The notes under the pieces were generated by a model, which saw only the letters and a list, made by a program, of their open reading frames with translations, was not told the origin of the DNA and searched no databases. From Deltaproteobacteria bacterium RBG_13_61_14 (lineage in GTDB: Bacteria > RBG-13-61-14), in the NCBI GenBank assembly GCA_001797815.1, contig MGQK01000075.1:31287-48401 (forward strand): DNA of 17,115 bases, in the 5' to 3' direction. Shown here one piece after another: positions 15,444 through 17,115 of this stretch; positions within the stretch are counted from its first letter, which is position 1, and each line of letters begins with the position of its first letter. A program made the translations under genes and the position numbers.

Positions 15444-16377
15444 GGCCGTCTCGATTTCTTTCCAGGTAGAGCGCCGCCTCGACGGCGCGGATGGCGACTT
15501 CGATCTGGTCCGGGGTGGGCTCGCGGGTGGTCAGGCGCTGGAGCAGGAGTCCGGGCGCCGCGGCCAGGCGGAGCACGGGGTGGTCGGGCCGTTTGCCGGC
15601 GAGCTTGATGAACTCGTAGGAGATGCCGGCGACGGGGAAGAGGAGCGGGAGCTTGACTCCGATCTGGGCAAGGTTGTTGAGCCAGAAGTTTTGTGAGAAG
15701 CGGGGGAGCCAGGGAAAGAGCGCGGCAAACAGGAGGATGCTCACCACCACCACGAAGAGGAGGAAGGCGGTGCCGCAGCGGGGATGGAGGGTGGAGTGGT
15801 TGGTCACGTATTCCAGGGTGAGCGGCTCGCCGGCCTCGAAGGCGAAGATGACCTTGTGCTCGGCGCCGTGATACATGAAGACGCGGCGGATGTCTTTGAG
15901 CAAAGAGATGCCGAGGATGTAGAGGACCAGGAAGACGACCTTGATCAACCCGTCCACCAAGTGAAAGGCGAACGACTGGGCGGAAAGGCCCAGGCTCCGA
16001 GCGGTGAGGTAATGAGGCAGGGCCACGAACAGGGCCAGCGCCAGCCCGATGGCCAGGACCAAAGTCGAGGCCAAAGCCCAGGGGCTGATTTCCTCCGGAG
16101 TCTGGTCCGCAGGTTTGCCTTCCGCTTCGGGCACGGCCTGGTTGACGGAAAAGTTAAGGGCCTGGATGCCGTTGACCAAGCTTTCCACCAGCACCACCGA
16201 GCCCCGGAAAAAGGGCCAGCGCAAAAAGGCAAAGCGGTGCCCGAGCGAGCGCCAGGGCCGCTCGGCGATCACGATCTCGCCCGAGGGCTTGCGCACGGCC
16301 ACGGCAAAAGCGTGGGGGGAGCGCATCATCACGCCCTCAATGACCGCTTGACCTCCAAGATGAAGCTTCTCTTCCAT
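15424..16377 (-). CDS. DUF1385 family membrane protein
   Basis: A 317-residue inner-membrane protein of unknown function, conserved between rpmE and prfA in many bacteria. The family opening [14 protein letters not shown] is at residues 8-21, and [14 protein letters not shown] and [10 protein letters not shown] are further hallmarks. Hydrophobic segments include [54 protein letters not shown] and [16 protein letters not shown] chose ATG 16377 because conserved sequence begins a few residues later. The 38 extra upstream in-frame residues are translated repeat and terminator sequence. No Shine-Dalgarno sequence precedes the ATG; a GGATT-type repeat touches it directly. It overlaps prfA by 20 nt, indicating co-expression. 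Confidence 0.88.
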   Translation of the reverse strand: MEEKLHLGGQAVIEGVMMRSPHAFAVAVRKPSGEIVIAERPWRSLGHRFAFLRWPFFRGSVVLVESLVNGIQALNFSVNQAVPEAEGKPADQTPEEISPWALASTLVLAIGLALALFVALPHYLTARSLGLSAQSFAFHLVDGLIKVVFLVLYILGISLLKDIRRVFMYHGAEHKVIFAFEAGEPLTLEYVTNHSTLHPRCGTAFLLFVVVVSILLFAALFPWLPRFSQNFWLNNLAQIGVKLPLLFPVAGISYEFIKLAGKRPDHPVLRLAAAPGLLLQRLTTREPTPDQIEVAIRAVEAALYLERNRDGHERPVD

Positions 16378-16460
16378 TGCGGATTGTGGATTTCGGATTT
16401 CGGATTGGCCGGAGGTTCTTCTTTCCCAATCCCCAATCCAAAATCCGCAATCCCCAATCA
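16378..16460. repeat. Inverted array of GGATTNN heptamers abutting the DUF1385 start
   Basis: The left arm reads GGATTGT, GGATTTC, GGATTTC, GGATTGG (from about 16380). The right arm (to about 16460) carries the same kind of units on the other strand. The arms match at about 24 of 28 positions and are separated by about 16 bp, so the region can fold into a long hairpin. It lies between the rpmE terminator and DUF1385 and ends directly at the start codon. Similar GGATTTCGGATT strings occur as intergenic repeats in other genomes, by memory. Confidence 0.8.
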
Positions 16461-16506
16461 CAAAAAGAACCACCGGCCCGGGCTGATTCACCCGAGACCG
16501 GTGGTT
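16461..16506 (-). terminator. Intrinsic terminator after rpmE
   Basis: Read on the minus strand: AACCACCGG (16506-16498), then CUCGGG pairing with CCCGGG across an 8-nt loop, then CCGGTGGTT (16476-16468), followed by CTTTTTG. This gives a stem of about 15 bp with one bulged U and one G-U pair plus a U-run. It starts 14 nt past the rpmE stop. It should strongly reduce readthrough into DUF1385. Confidence 0.85.
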
Positions 16507-16520
16507 GCAAAGATGCCGCG

Positions 16521-16733
16521 CTAGCTGCCCGAGGGCTTGCCGTACTTGCGGTAAAAGCGCTCGACCCGGCCGGCGGTGTCAATCAGCTTCTGCTTGCCGG
16601 TGAAGAAGGGGTGGCAGGCCGAGCAGATGTCCAGCTTGATGGTCCCCGGGCGGGTGGAATTGGTCTCGAACACGTTGCCGCAGGCGCACTCGAACCGGAC
16701 CGGCCCGTAGGAGGGATGAATCTTATCTTTCAT
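16521..16733 (-). CDS. rpmE: 50S ribosomal protein L31 (zinc-binding form)
   Basis: A 70-residue ribosomal protein of the zinc-binding L31 type, with Cys16, Cys18, Cys37 and Cys40 (ECACGNVF and [11 protein letters not shown]) as ligands. The [16 protein letters not shown] and [11 protein letters not shown] segments are family hallmarks. ATG 16733 has AAAGGAG at 16750-16744, 10 nt upstream. A sigma70-like promoter stands 33 nt before the start, and an intrinsic terminator follows the gene, so rpmE can be a single-gene transcript. The presence of all four Cys means the zinc form, rather than the Cys-less paralogue made under zinc limitation. Confidence 0.96.
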   Translation of the reverse strand: MKDKIHPSYGPVRFECACGNVFETNSTRPGTIKLDICSACHPFFTGKQKLIDTAGRVERFYRKYGKPSGS

Positions 16734-16765
16734 GTTCGGTTGACTCCTTTACCTGAACCACAGCT

Positions 16766-16794
16766 AGTATAGCGATTTTTCCGCCGCTCGGCAA
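16766..16794 (-). promoter_or_regulatory. Sigma70-type promoter of rpmE
   Basis: On the minus strand, TTGCCG (16794-16789) and TATACT (16771-16766) are separated by exactly 17 bp, matching 4 of 6 and 5 of 6 consensus bases. Transcription should start near 16759, about 26 nt before the rpmE ATG. It lies in the 65-bp gap between rho and rpmE. Confidence 0.7.
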
Positions 16795-16798
16795 GTCC

Positions 16799-17115
16799 TT
16801 ACTTTTTCATGGATTCGAGGAACTCATCGTTGTTCTTGGTGCCGGACATCTTATCGAGCAGGAATTCCATGGCGTCAATCGAGTTGAGGGGCGAGAGCAC
16901 CTTGCGCAGGAGCCAGGAGCGCTGGCGGATCTTGTCCTCCACCAGCAGCTCCTCGCGCCGGGTGGCGGACTTGTTCAGGTCAATGGCCGGGAAGATCCGC
17001 TTCTCCATCAGCTTGCGGTCGAGGGTGATCTCCATGTTGCCGGTGCCCTTGAACTCCTCGAAGATCACTTCGTCCATGCGCGAGCCGGTGTCAATCAGGG
17101 CGGTGGCGATGATGG
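16799..17115 (-). CDS. rho: Transcription termination factor Rho, C-terminal part (5' end outside window)
   Basis: The last 104 or so residues of the RNA-dependent hexameric helicase Rho. [54 protein letters not shown] and the C-terminal [17 protein letters not shown] are characteristic; the R-loop and arginine-finger region lies partly here. The frame is open to the window edge, so the start codon at 17077 is internal and the gene continues beyond. It is followed on the same strand by the rpmE promoter 5 nt past its stop. No hairpin terminator is seen between rho and rpmE. Confidence 0.96.
   Translation of the reverse strand, partial: IIATALIDTGSRMDEVIFEEFKGTGNMEITLDRKLMEKRIFPAIDLNKSATRREELLVEDKIRQRSWLLRKVLSPLNSIDAMEFLLDKMSGTKNNDEFLESMKK

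Noticed and set aside
16375-16491. The extended N-terminus of the DUF1385 protein
   Set aside because: The extra 38 residues are translated terminator and GGATT repeat, and the family's conserved start lies at the ATG at 16377.

Overview
The window looks like chromosome from a GC-rich, anaerobic bacterium, most likely of the Desulfobacterota (former Deltaproteobacteria) or a neighbouring lineage. Two things suggest this: the minus-strand order rho - rpmE - DUF1385 - prfA - prmC - murA - hisD, and a ferredoxin-dependent 2-oxoacid oxidoreductase operon. This placement is inference; no rRNA or other taxonomic marker is present. Coding density is high, and no stretch over 300 bases lacks a gene.

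Left part, plus strand (1-8406): the 3' end of thrC is followed by a cassette (753-2525) bounded by inverted copies of a repeat rich in CACAGAG. It carries a GxxExxY-family protein and a larger PD-(D/E)XK-type protein. Next come apgM (archaeal-type phosphoglycerate mutase family; its position beside thrC suggests a homoserine kinase role) and a four-subunit 2-oxoacid:ferredoxin oxidoreductase (VorB/Kor type). The oxidoreductase is split twice. A second GxxExxY cassette (3960-4526), bounded by an exact 29-bp inverted repeat, separates the ferredoxin subunit from alpha. An exported TPR protein preceded by a 7-bp tandem repeat separates beta from gamma. An XRE-cupin regulator overlaps the end of gamma and probably controls the operon. 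A hybrid sensor kinase (8460-10679) follows.

Right part, minus strand (10760-17115): a housekeeping cluster is read leftwards from the end of rho. It has a well-formed sigma70 promoter and a strong intrinsic terminator around rpmE, then DUF1385, prfA, prmC, murA and hisD with overlaps or short gaps. hisD is a compositional mosaic: about the first 375 codons are AT-rich and the last about 75 are GC-rich like the host, with the switch at a conserved motif.

The most unusual theme is that at least five different short repeat families occupy gene junctions here: the CACAGAG inverted repeats, CACAGTG heptamers, GGATTNN heptamers, a CTCACCC/GGGTGAG hairpin and a 19-bp perfect palindrome. Several sit within a few bases of a start or stop codon. 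The CACAGAG repeats appear to supply the ribosome binding site of the downstream gene, and the palindrome encodes the last 13 residues of PrmC. The two GxxExxY cassettes, inserted at operon junctions with a repeated junction architecture, are the best candidate for an undescribed mobile system.
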